NCBI GenBank assembly: GCA_008828725.1
Contig: MEHQ01004149.1
Location: 1 to 64,000 of the forward strand
From: Saccharina japonica
Lineage: Eukaryota > Sar > Phaeophyceae > Laminariales > Laminariaceae
Length of the DNA: 64,000 nt
Direction: 5' to 3'
Positions 21,205 through 31,429 of this stretch are shown in pieces. Under the pieces are notes generated by a model, which was not told the origin of the DNA, did no database searches, and saw only the letters and a list, made by a program, of their open reading frames with translations. The position numbers and the translations under genes are program-made. Positions within the stretch are counted from its first letter, which is position 1; each line of letters begins with the position of its first letter.

Positions 21205-21442
21205 ATCCCACGGTAGGGGTACCACTTTTAGGCTCAATGTTTTCTGACCGGTTGTGCTCCTCATGTGAGTAACTGCCGAAAACTATTAATAATGTACTGG
21301 TATTTGTTTTTGGCCTACCGCATTGGAGGGTTTGGTCGGGTTGCGCGAACGAATGTTTCCTAGGTCATGTTTCGAGTGAAATATTGATTGGGCTCCTCAT
21401 GTGAGGAGCTTGGAAAAATCTGCTGCTTCCCTACCGTGGGAT
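21205..21442. mobile_element. Family 4 miniature element, best copy
   Basis: ATCCCACGGTAGGGG at the left is inverted as CCCTACCGTGGGAT at the right. Inside are TTTCTGACCGGTTGTGCTCC, GTCGGGTTGCGCGAACGAAT and CTCCTCATGTGAGGAGC. The word CACACGCACACATGTTATAC is present on both sides, just outside the ends. Confidence 0.8.
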
Positions 21443-22279
21443 GGCTCACACGCACACATGTTATACGTGTCGTTAAATCGGGACAAAGGCAATAGAGCGA
21501 AGGCCTTGTCCCATACCTACCTGCCCCATTGCGGGGCATCCACTACCCGGGTATAAAATTAGCTGTTGCGTTGTTAAGTGCGCGAGCGCAACATTGTGGT
21601 CAAAATATCCGATTTGCGCAACATTTGCCGCGAGGTGTGTGGCGCGAAGCGCAACACGCGATTTTCGGCGCGCAACATTTTTCGCCGCAGGCGTAATGTT
21701 TTGTTGGGCGTTTAGTTTTCGCCGGGGGCGATAAAAACTTTTGTGGGGTCTTTTTTTCAAAATCGGCGCAGTACGCGAAATTAGTTTGTCAAGCTTTGTT
21801 TTTTCTATAACCTACATATTCAGTTTTTCTACCATTCGTATTTGGTCCTGTCTACTACCTGGTATGTTCCCCCCTATATGTATGTGTGTGTTGCCCATAC
21901 TATAGCATTTCGTGCGGCACCCCGAGCCTTTTACGTAGCCACGTTTTTTTGGACCAAACGAAGTCTATGTATTTTCGTGACAAAACGATCCTCCGTTTAT
22001 TTCTTAGTACCGGTAATTCTTGAGAGCAGGCGCCGCCCTGTCCTGTATATAATCGGCCAAACTCCAACGATGGTCCCACACTGCTGATGATGCTGCTATT
22101 GTAATCTCCTTATAAGGTTTGTAAGTGCAATTCTAGAGAGTTTATCTCCCAATCTACCGCATGACGGGACATCAGTCAAATGAAGAAATCACGACATAAC
22201 AACATAGAATAGATAGGCAGGCTGAAATTTACGGAACTACAATGAATTTGGGAGACAATTTACACTCACTGCTGGTTGG
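21443..22279. other. No recognised gene
   Basis: Short ORFs only. 21570-21740 is rich in GCGCAACATT-like words (GCGCAACATTGTGG, GCGCAACATTTGCC, GCGCAACATTTTTCG), a degenerate small repeat. A half copy of family 2 lies near 21790-21860. Confidence 0.4.
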
Positions 22280-23675
22280 ACCGGTCATGACCAACGTCAT
22301 TGACCGCTCGTGACGGCGGACATGAGCGGACATGCGCGGTCATCAGCGGCCACGGTCGACCATGATCAACCATGGCTGTTCATGGCTGTGGTCATGGTCG
22401 ACCATGGCCGGGTTCGTCCTCGACGATGATAGACTCAAAACGTGTCGTTCTTGTCAACGGTTATGAGTGGTTATGACCGACCATGCCCGGTCATGGTCAG
22501 ATCCATGAGCGGTCATGTGGTTGTCGTATGGCCGGGCCCGAGTTCGACCATGGTCAACCATGGCCGGTCATGGCGGCGGTCATGATCGCCCATGGCTTGT
22601 GCAATAATTCGTCGTTCATGACCGCGTTCATTGCAAAATTCGACGAGAGTGGACGAGGGAAGAAAGTGCTGAAATATGCTCGCGATAAAACTGCAAAGCA
22701 AGAACCGTGGTGGGGGAGGAGGGAGAGGTGCCTACTTTGTGACCGCGGATCTGAGTTACGACTAGGGAGAGAGAAAGACGGAAGTGCGAAGATAATGAAT
22801 GGGATAGAAAAAAACAAAATGTCGCAGCCATGGGCGACCATGTCGCCGCTCATGGCCAATCATGACCGCTCATGGGCACGGCCATCACCGACACCATCGA
22901 TGGAGCCATGGGCGCGGTCATCATGGCTGGATCCATGAGCAGTATAGCCGCCTGCATGTGATCGACGATGGGGCGCGGCCATGGGCGGTCGTGGACGCTC
23001 ATGGAGGACCGCGGTCATGGCCGCTAATGACCGATCATGACCGCGGTGGTGGACACCTACCTGCTGATAGCTGATAGTGAATAAATAGGGAGTTTTTGTG
23101 CCGTGCGCCTAACGCCGACCTCCCGACCGGAACCATTCCCCTAACCTTGACCCGAACAATTTGCCAGTGATCAGTGCTACCTAGGATGCTGTGCTTGGTA
23201 AGACTCTAGGTTTGGTTCGGCCGGCGTGGATGCTGTGTGCTTGCAAAGACTTTAGAGGTTGGTTCGGCCGGCGCGGGATGCTGTTGCTTGGAAATACTCG
23301 AGGTTGATTGAGCCGGTTACAATGTACCTGGTACCCCTTAGCCACAATCAGAGTGCGCAACAAGCTACCTTAGAAATATTGACTATCAGGCGATGTCCAC
23401 TGTCGTGAGCAGTAGTGGTATGACCGGTCTAATCGCCACTCGTGGCCGCGGTCGTGAACGGTCGTGACCGCACAGCCAGTCATGATTGGTCATGATCGCG
23501 GTCCTGTGCGGCAAAAGGCGACCATGACCGCCCGCGGTCAGCCTTGAGGGGCCATGCCCGCTCCCCTGTGTAGCCATGAGCTACCATATCCGAGGCCATG
23601 AGCTGGCCGTAGGCGCGGCCATGGGCGGCCATGGGCGGCCAAGGCCGCTCATGGCTGACCGCGGTCATGACCGGT
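22280..23675. mobile_element. Element built of CATG-centred palindromes, 1.4 kb
   Basis: Bounded by ACCGGTCATGACC (22280-22292) and its exact inverse GGTCATGACCGGT (23663-23675). Two arrays (22280-22620 with 22820-23060, and 23395-23668) consist of degenerate 10-13-bp words such as GGTCATGACC, GACCATGGTC and GGCCATGGCC. Two stretches of unrelated sequence (22625-22815 and 23065-23390) separate them. Overlapping Met-, His- and Ala-rich ORFs follow from the repeats and are not genes. Many copies of a short palindrome near both ends suit transposase-binding subterminal repeats in a non-autonomous DNA transposon, but no target duplication or transposase is visible. Confidence 0.5.
23186..23335. 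repeat. Three tandem units of about 47 bp
   Basis: Units begin GGATGCTGTGCTTGG, GGATGCTGTGTGCTTGC and GGATGCTGTTGCTTGG. The first two end GGTTCGGCCGGC and the third GAGCCGG. They lie in the middle of the CATG-palindrome element. Confidence 0.7.
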
Positions 23676-24560
23676 TCAAATAATAATAATGTAGATCACT
23701 GTTGTTGGTTGGGAGCCGTATAATGTAAAATAAGTACGAAATAATGTAGCACATGTTTTCCTAATTCGGGCATGTGTACTGTTCAGATCTTTACCGTATC
23801 TTATAACGGCAGGTGAGGATCCAGGCGATCTACTACGGCTTTTAGTCGATGGTCTGTCCGATGTCCAACGGTTCCTGGACGGGATGATGCCGCGAGAGGG
23901 ATGGAGGTCGTACTTCAGCTCAACCCTTCCGTGCCCCCCTACACCTACTATAACAACAGCACAGCGGCAGCAGCAGTGAGACATAGTACGACAAACATCC
24001 TCGTTGTCACCAGTCACCGCCTAAGCTGCTATGTAGAGGGTTTCATAACACACGTATTAATATGTTCTGCGCCCCAATATATTAACCGAAGATCACACTA
24101 AGGCCGAGTACGGCCAACCTCGCAGCAAGCGCAACCAAATTACATATCTAGGTAACCACTACTGTGTAGCTATGTACATCCCACACATGTCGGCCGTGAG
24201 GAGCCAATTAGAGCATGATTGAGTGTGCTAGGTACCGGGTGGTGTGGGTATGCTCGCAGTCTCGCAGTAGGCGCGAACAATGTTAATATCGCCGCATGTT
24301 TAGCGATCTCCGCCCGATGAGCCAGAAATTATGCCGATGAGGATCATGCGCGAAAATATGCCGTACCATGTCGGAAATGCGCCATACGTATCTCCATCTC
24401 CGTATGAAGTATCTCCCTCCTTGTACGTCGCAATTGATTGCGGGGCATACCATCTGCCAATTATTCTGGATTCCTCAGCGACGCGCTTGATCTTGACACT
24501 GCTGCTGTTTATATGAATACATGAACACTACTACTGTACTGTTGTACAGACATACCGGCA
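23676..24560. other. No recognised gene
   Basis: Short ORFs up to 113 residues without a recognised domain. It separates the CATG-palindrome element from the GST B promoter region. Confidence 0.4.
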
Positions 24561-24561
24561 T

Positions 24562-24714
24562 ATTTATCTCGGGTAATCGGAAAATTGACTCTTGAAAGCT
24601 GTCAGTCCCGTATATTCGCTCCGCCCCGCCGGAACAAACGGATTACTCTGCCGTACCTCAGCTTGCCGACAATAGCGTCGACCACTCTTCCACACGAGCT
24701 CACAACCCCACGGC
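24562..24714 (+). promoter_or_regulatory. Upstream block shared by GST B and C
   Basis: A 21-bp word beginning CCGCCCCGCCGGAACAAACG (24621-24641) is identical at 39899-39919 upstream of GST C. Flanking words TCGGGTAATCGGAAAATTG, CAGCTTGC and GAGCTCACAACCCCAC also match with few changes and in the same order. The block ends about 75-150 bp before the ATG in both genes. Copy A lacks it. It is probably core promoter or 5' UTR; no TATA box is clear. Confidence 0.55.
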
Positions 24715-24787
24715 TACCACCACGACCACCACCACCACCAATCACCACCACCACCACCACTACTACCACCACCACCACCACTTATCA
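24715..24787 (+). repeat. ACC microsatellite immediately before the GST B start
   Basis: Nearly pure CCA/CTA triplets run to within a few bases of the ATG. A longer tract is in the same place in copy C; copy A has only a short CACCACCAACACC. Confidence 0.8.
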
Positions 24788-24789
24788 CC

Positions 24790-27700
24790 ATGGCTCCCGT
24801 GTTCAACTACTTCGGCATCCCCGCCCGTGGCGAGGCCACCCGCGTCGCTCTGGCCGTGGCAGGCGTTGACTTCGAGGACAAGCGCATGTCCTTCGAAGAG
24901 TTCGGTGCCTCCGAGTTTAAGACCCTCCCCGTCTACCAGGTAAGAAAGGACAGAGGTCGTCGACCAAGTCGACGTTTGGTGATTTTCCAACTTGATGACA
25001 AGTCGTAGTACTTGTACATGTACTGTAGTACTGCTGTACAGCAGCAGCAGCAGCAGTGCATTTGTACAGCAATTACGGTAGTATGCACCCACATACCGTA
25101 CGTATTGCGACACCATCCCCTTGAAAAACCTCAACAGCCTTGAGCATAGGCCGACAGCCGTATCTACAACAGCAGTACATACCAGACGCACATAGATACC
25201 TGGTGTGCATGCCTGGGACCAGGTAGCAATATCCTATAAGGCTCGACGCTGAGCACGATATACCAACCCAATTTATTACGTATAGCGTCCCCCCCAAAAA
25301 CTAAGCCCCACACATGTTCTTTTTTACGATTAGGTCCTCGTTTATCCGTCGGGCGATACTGCTGTAGTGCTGCGCTGTGCTACTTGCGGCTGGCTGTGAA
25401 CAGCAGTGACGTTCGATAGTTTCTGCGTGTGCGTATGTGTTGTCCTGACGGCTGGCCGCGGAGATCATCCGCTCCTCTCACTCACCACAAGTACAGCAGT
25501 ACAAGTATTAATCGTGTACTATTGACACTATTTAATAGCCGTATGTAGAACGTTTGCAATGCCGATTACAGCATACCAACCATACACGATGTATGGCATT
25601 CCGATGTCACCATAGATTGCTAGCGCTCATCCCCTCACATCTCACACCCCACAAACAAAACAGTACAGGTACCACAGCAGTAGCATACGAGTAGTTAATT
25701 GATGATGGTATTCATCGCTGGTTGATGTCCGGTATAACATACAGTAGTAGATAGGCCCACGACTAAATACTACAGCAGTACTGAACTGTATAGTACTGCG
25801 AACTTCACCCTTTCCGAGCTGGAAAATCATCCCCCACTACTTCCAATTGATTTGTCCTCCAAAAACGTGGGACCAGTTGTCAACCCCGGCTGGTGCTACG
25901 GTTAGGGGGCTATCCCGATTTTCACTACCAATCGAGCGAGGGGCTCTTAATCTTGCTCAAACTTTGACTTGAACATAATGTGTTACTGACCACGCGTACT
26001 GAACACTCATCGTGTGGCGGTAAATATCGGGAAGCCAAAAAGAAGAACGTGCAAAATTACAAAGCAACAAGTGAAAACTACTGCTGTAGGTCGAGCGGCT
26101 CTGAGCCGCTGCATAAAATGGACTCAAAAGTGGCCCCCCTACCGTTGCACCAGTCCCGCCTTCAAAACTGACTGCTGCTACGATAGGGGGGGGGTACCCA
26201 CATTTTCACTGCTGGGTGTTGGCCACTCGACTGAATGGCTCCGAATCTAACTGAAAATTGGACCTAAACATGGTTTGTTCGCGTTAGGTAACGAAACCTC
26301 CAACAATGGCGGTGCAGAACAACATAAAAGAAAAAAAAGGTAATATGAGTACAACGCAGTAAAGCAGTCACTCGGCCGAGTGGCTCTGTGCAGGTGAAAA
26401 GCAAACATCTATACATGACCCCCCTACCGTCAAATCAGTCAACTGGTCGCACGATTATGGGGACAAACTACTTGGAATTAGTGTGGGATAAGTTTGTTTC
26501 AGTTCTAGAAGGGTTAAGGCTTTATGTCACGCTTTCTGGAGAACGCTAAGAAAGTGGGATTAAGAAATCGTGCTGATAGGTGAGCGCTATCATACATATC
26601 TATGCTCAAGGTTGCTCAAGGACGATGCCACAATAACGTTCTCAGGCAAGCTTATTATACAAATGTAGGACGACGAATAATGAATGAGTTATTAATACTA
26701 ATAGTAAGGACACAAGGCCGACTTGTTGGAGGACGACAACGAAAATCGATTGAGAAACCGTCCGTGGTCAGCGGTCAGCCCTACAGGTACACTTGAGTCC
26801 TGAAGAATAGCTTATCTATGCTCAAAGTTATCCAAGGATGTGGTCATCATACGGTTCTATGCCCCTGCTCACAGTAGGTGTATACTCGGACCCGTACTGT
26901 AGACAAGTGACTCTGGCTGGCCACTGGTAAGAGGTTTTACCCTGAGAGAGGCGTTCTACGATAGAGGTAGAGGTGTGCCTTTTTTTGGCTGAAACGTTTT
27001 CGGGATGACCCATGAAAGGCTGCTCAACTCAAAATCTTCGCAATTTAATTTGTTCTGTTGGATTTTTTGTTTTTCTTAGGCCATGGGATCGTTCATCGGT
27101 TATTGCAGTTTTACCTCCCTCCAAAACCAGTCTTTGAGAGATCCTCAAGTGACTACCCTCAAAAACGACATGGTGCACTTTAACCGTAGTATGCATCGAG
27201 AGTAGCCTCACCCTCCCCCCAAGGCCCTGCCCAGCCAAGCCCCACCCCCTCCTCCCCCGTCCCTCCCTCCCACCGCGCAATGCAGTGTATACGCCTGATC
27301 GCGTTGGGCACAAAACCATAAACGACAGCGACAACATACATACATGCATACGTCCTTTGCTTCACACGAGCTTTTCCCGTGCGTGTATACATTGAGCGGT
27401 ATTGCGGTCAGTAGTTGGTGGACTGACCCTGGCTAGGTATCAATTCGACCTTTCGACAATGTATTTGCAAATACGTTGAGCAGTTGCTCCTGACCAATGT
27501 ATCGGAACCCCATAATCAGTACCCCCCCCCCCAATCAACCCCCCCCCCCCCTCCCGAACACACACGCCGCCCCGACCCGCCCCCGTTCCAACAAAATTAA
27601 ACACCAAATTAACTTTCAACGTAAACTTCAACTTCAACTTGAAAAACAGATGGACGGCACCGACTACACCCAGTCGACGGCTCTGCTCCGCTACGCCGGG

Positions 27701-30700
27701 AAGCTCGGCGGCACGTACCCGGAATGCCCTCTCGCCGCTCTCAAGGTGGACGAGATCGTGATGATCGCGGAGGACGTGTTCATCAACCTCTTCTCCACCA
27801 TGGGAGAGAAGGACGAGACCAAGAAGGTTAGCTAAGCGGCGTTACGGTTTAACGGCATCAATAAAAGCAACGGTATCGGTAACGACAACGGCAATCGTAA
27901 CAATAGCGGTAACGGTAACGGTAACGGCAACGGTAATGGTAGTGGTGATGGTAATGGTAACGGTAACGATACCGGTACCGGTACGGTAGCGGTATCGGTA
28001 ACGGTAACGGTTACGGGTACTTGTGCTATACCAAGGATAAGGGTGCTCGGAACCGTATCTGCATCGGTAACGAAAACGGCAGCGTGGACGTTACCGGTGC
28101 CAGTAACGGTAAAAAAAAAAACGGTGTTTGTAGCGGCGGCGTTAGAAAAGGGCAACGGTAGCACACACTGCATCGGTGGTACTGACGTTACGAGTAACGG
28201 CGCCGTTAACGGTAGAAATTACGGTAACGGTAACGGCGGCCGCAACGATATTTGTACCCGTAACGGCAGCGGTATCTAAAAACTTCCATCAAACTATCCG
28301 CCCCTCTAACCAACATGAGAACCAACTTGTGTTGGAGTATTGTTTCCAAACCGACGAACATAATTTAACTCCTGTGTCGACTTGGTTCTGCTGACAACAC
28401 CCCCCCCTTCCCCCCCTGCACCGTCCTCGATGTATGCCTCATGCTTGCTTCCAATATCCCTTGGGACGAAATATGAAATATCGAAACATGTTTTGTACGA
28501 CAATTACAACCGCATCAACTACGACAACACCTTGAACAACAAATAGTTGGAGAAGTGCGAGGCTTTGATGGCCGGCAAGGTCAAGGAGCTGCTGGAGGAC
28601 ATCGCTCGCAAGGTGGAATCCAACAAGTGCTCCGCCTACTGCGTCGGGGACTCCCTCACCATCGCCGACATCACGGTGAGTTATTTCATTCTCTGTGTAT
28701 ATGTATCTCTCGCGGGTACCCTGCTGTTAGCCATGTGGCACTGCTGTAGAGGGGCCGCTCGTGGGCCGAGCACGTTCGACTCACCTGACATATCGCGACG
28801 TATTTAGCTTTTGTTTTTAGCCTGCGGTGATACTATGTTTTTGCGGCAGCATCTGTACAGATTTATCATTTCCAAGATACGAAGTTTCCAGGATTATTCT
28901 GGTAACATGGTGTCCAACCTGCAAACAACGTTGGAGTACGTAGATCACACAGATCTGGAATGAATACATCTGCTGTGGAATATAGATATCGTGAAAACGT
29001 GGGTATCAGTGACCTCTCTGGTGTAATATGGAAACAACGTTCCAGACTTCTCGCAAACTGTCCGGTTTGAAGTGTCATCGGTTTGGTCGTTAGACGCCTG
29101 GCCAGTGCGATTGATTATCGGAGTTCGGCACGCATTGACTTTATTGAGACGGGGCTATAACCCGTTTTAGTACTGCGATGTACACGAACATACATATATA
29201 CGTATAATATGTCACACTTATTCCAAGTAATGTGTCTCCTAATTGGGAGTGCGGCCCTAATGGAGCGCTCACGGCTTGGCACTTCAGAGCCGAATAATCG
29301 ACGGTAACAAGTGATGCGTGCTACGATAGATATAGCGCATTTTGTTTGCTGAAAATCTTTTCCGAAATGATCGGGGCTCCTTAACCCCCTTAAGAACTGG
29401 TCCCACGAATTTGGGGACAAACTACTTGGAATTAGTGTGGGATTTGTTTTTAGTTCTGAATGGGTTAACCCCCAAAACCGTCGGGCTTTAATTTTTTTGC
29501 GGTGCAAGAGTTTCATTGTACACTTAGGCCATGGTATTTGTTCATCGGGTAACAAGTTGTGCTCCCCCCCCTAGACAAGCCAAATTTTTGGGGTGACTCA
29601 GTATTAGTATACAGCTCCTCCAGTGAAGAGCCTCGGAAACTGTCCTGTATGCAGGTGCACTTCTATCGTAGCCTGCGCCCAGTGACGATGTTTAAAGCAC
29701 CGGCCAATACGTGATTGGGGGATAATACAACATTGGTGTCCGAGTGACAACCCGAGGAGTCGTACCGCACACGAGCGCGACATGACCCGCCCACCCGCGT
29801 ACTGTTCAGGGGCGACGTGTTGCTCGTAGACGGCTGATCAAATACCAAAGCTACGTAGCATTGGGTAGGTCGCTATGTTGCAGTCTCAAGGGGGGCTGAA
29901 CGACGCCTGATACGATCAGAGTAACACGTTCTGTGTCTATTGGCCTGGGCCCCTGAATGCAGAAAATGCCCAATATCGCTCAGACACAAATTGTGTTTTA
30001 CAAGTACTAGTACTATTCGATAAGTACCCGATACAGCAGCAGGTCAGGTGTTTGTTCGGTTATTCATCGGAGTGCACGCTCCTTTTGGTTTGTCGAAACC
30101 ATTTTTCTTTTAGGGCCAAGCGAAAACTCTCGTATACACACGGTAGCTTAACATGCGTGTAAGGGTGGGGATATTGAGCTCTTTCTCCTGCTGATGAGCT
30201 GCGTAACACCCTCTGCGTAAACGTGGTGGAGGTGCTATTCCCTGCCGTAACATGTGATAACTCCACAGGACACGATAACCGTCCCGTCCCCACCACACCA
30301 CTTTATCAACACTCAGTACACCTATATGTGAAATGCTCATTTCCGTGTGTCGGTCCGGCTTACACCCCAACTCACCTCCCACCGTTCTGTTCCCCTGCCT
30401 CTCTCGTTTTCGTGCGGCATGCCTGCGTCTGTCGTGTGTCTCCGTATCGGTCGATAGATCCACGCCGTGTTCGCCACCGTCCAGGCCGGTTTCCTGGCCG
30501 GCATCCCCAAGACCATGGTGGAGGACATCTGCCCCTCCCTTAAGGCCCTCGACGACGCCGTCATGGAACACCCCAAGGTGCGCTTTGTATAGTCTGCCAT
30601 GTAAAGAGCCTTTCCTAGTATATGCTCGAAGTTTTTGTGTGTGTGTGTATGGATCTTGTTATAATTAGCCCGAGTCCCCCAGAGGGGCATGCAACTTGTT

Positions 30701-31038
30701 TTGGAGAGGTTGTGGAAAGTGCGGTCGATCTGAAGAGCTACCAACTTCGTACAACTACAACAGTAGCGTGGAGTACTAAACGCAAGTGTTTGAACTGCAT
30801 CAAGGGAGTGAGTGCAGTACGTGATCCTTCTTGTTTATGTTGATCATGCTCTCAGTAGAGTGAAGCATGGGTGTTTCGGAAAACGATTGAACGCGGCTGT
30901 CAGCTTGCATGAAACGCCACCCCCTTTCCCCCTCCCTCCCTCCTTCCCCCCCTCCTTGCTTCACACTCCGTATCCCACCCTCTACAACTCTCTCGGATAT
31001 TATTGCAGGTGAAGGCGTACTACGCTTCCAAGGCGTAG
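24790..31038 (+). CDS. GST: Glutathione S-transferase, sigma-like, copy B (five exons)
   Basis: Predicted 201-residue GST. Exons are 24790-24939, 27650-27826, 28547-28675, 30458-30577 and 31009-31038, with exactly the lengths of copy A. Introns are GT-AG, phase 0 (2710, 720, 1782 and 431 bp). The intron 2 donor (GTTAGC) is weaker than the others. Tyr7, LPVYQ (46-50) and QST (58-60) are intact and the protein ends VKAYYASKA, so this looks functional. Exon 4 starts IHAVFATVQAGF. Intron 1 holds a family 1 and a TTAA element, intron 2 the longest GGTAAC repeat, and intron 3 a family 1 element with a nested TTAA insertion. Upstream lie the block shared with C and an ACC microsatellite. Redox or xenobiotic detoxification is the family role; substrate unknown. 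Confidence 0.92.
26440..26513. mobile_element. TTAA-type element (family 3) in GST B intron 1
   Basis: AACTGGTCGCACGATTATGG, GGACAAACTACTTGGAATTA, then AGTTCTAGAAGGGTTAAGG. The right side is bordered by TTAA (26514-26517); the left border is unclear. Confidence 0.6.
26950..27197. mobile_element. Family 1 element, diverged, in GST B intron 1
   Basis: Left GGCGTTCTACGATAGAGG, right TTTAACCGTAGTATGCATC. Landmarks TTTTGGCTGAAACG and TCCTCAAGTGACTACC are present. Confidence 0.65.
27838..28275 (+). repeat. GGTAAC-type hexamer repeat in GST B intron 2
   Basis: About 440 bp rich in GGTAACGGTAAC units, purest at 27900-28015 and 28195-28240, starting some 10 nt past the donor. It generates spurious ORFs rich in Gly, Asn and Val-Thr on both strands. 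Confidence 0.9.
29313..29678. mobile_element. Family 1 element with nested TTAA element, GST B intron 3
   Basis: Left GATGCGTGCTACGATAGATA, right TTCTATCGTAGCCTGCGCC. Splits at its CTCCTTAACCC site, where the insert at 29385-29464 sits. Confidence 0.8.
29385..29464. mobile_element. TTAA-flanked element nested in family 1
   Basis: TTAA at 29381-29384 and 29465-29468, with another at 29390-29393. Contains AAGAACTGGTCCCACGAATT, GGACAAACTACTTGGAATTA and AGTTCTGAATGGG. It occupies the same host TTAA as the insert at 4305, but the sequence differs, so the event is independent. Confidence 0.7.
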
Positions 31039-31245
31039 TCCACTAAGCCACACAGCGAGGGGTGGGGAGGGCGCAGGGGGTAGCAGTGCTTGTTTAAACA
31101 GTTAGTGAGGAGAGAGAATGGGGGTGGGGGGGGGATGATGATCGCATGGCCCCAAAACATACTATTAATAGTGTAGATTGTATATGTTTCTGTCCAGGAC
31201 GGAACTCTGGTGGGCCCCGCCTGAGATTCATTTAGCATATTCGTG

Positions 31246-31428
31246 TTAACGAAGCATTGTCAAGGGGGGGGCGGAGGGCGGGCTGGGAGGAGGCAATGCA
31301 GCACGGGAGGAGGCAATGCAGCACGCCGACGAGGCACATCTTGACGCCGGAAGTGAATTCCGGACGCACGTGAGCGAGTTCATACGATAGTTTGTAACGC
31401 CTTTAGAGCTTATGCAGTGTAGTGGCAT
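31246..31428 (-). pseudogene. Convergent ORF fragment 3' of GST B
   Basis: Sixty-residue ORF whose KGVTNYRMNSLTCV and LPASR match the ORFs 3' of GST A and C. The SL-x-DTP end is lost and replaced by an Ala- and Ser-rich run from a duplicated GGAGGAGGCAATGCAGCACG word. Likely a decayed copy. Confidence 0.4.
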
Positions 31429-31429
31429 G

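Noticed and set aside
22280-23675. Met-, His- and Ala-rich ORFs of 60-151 residues
   Set aside because: They arise from the CATG palindromes on both strands at once, and none has a domain.
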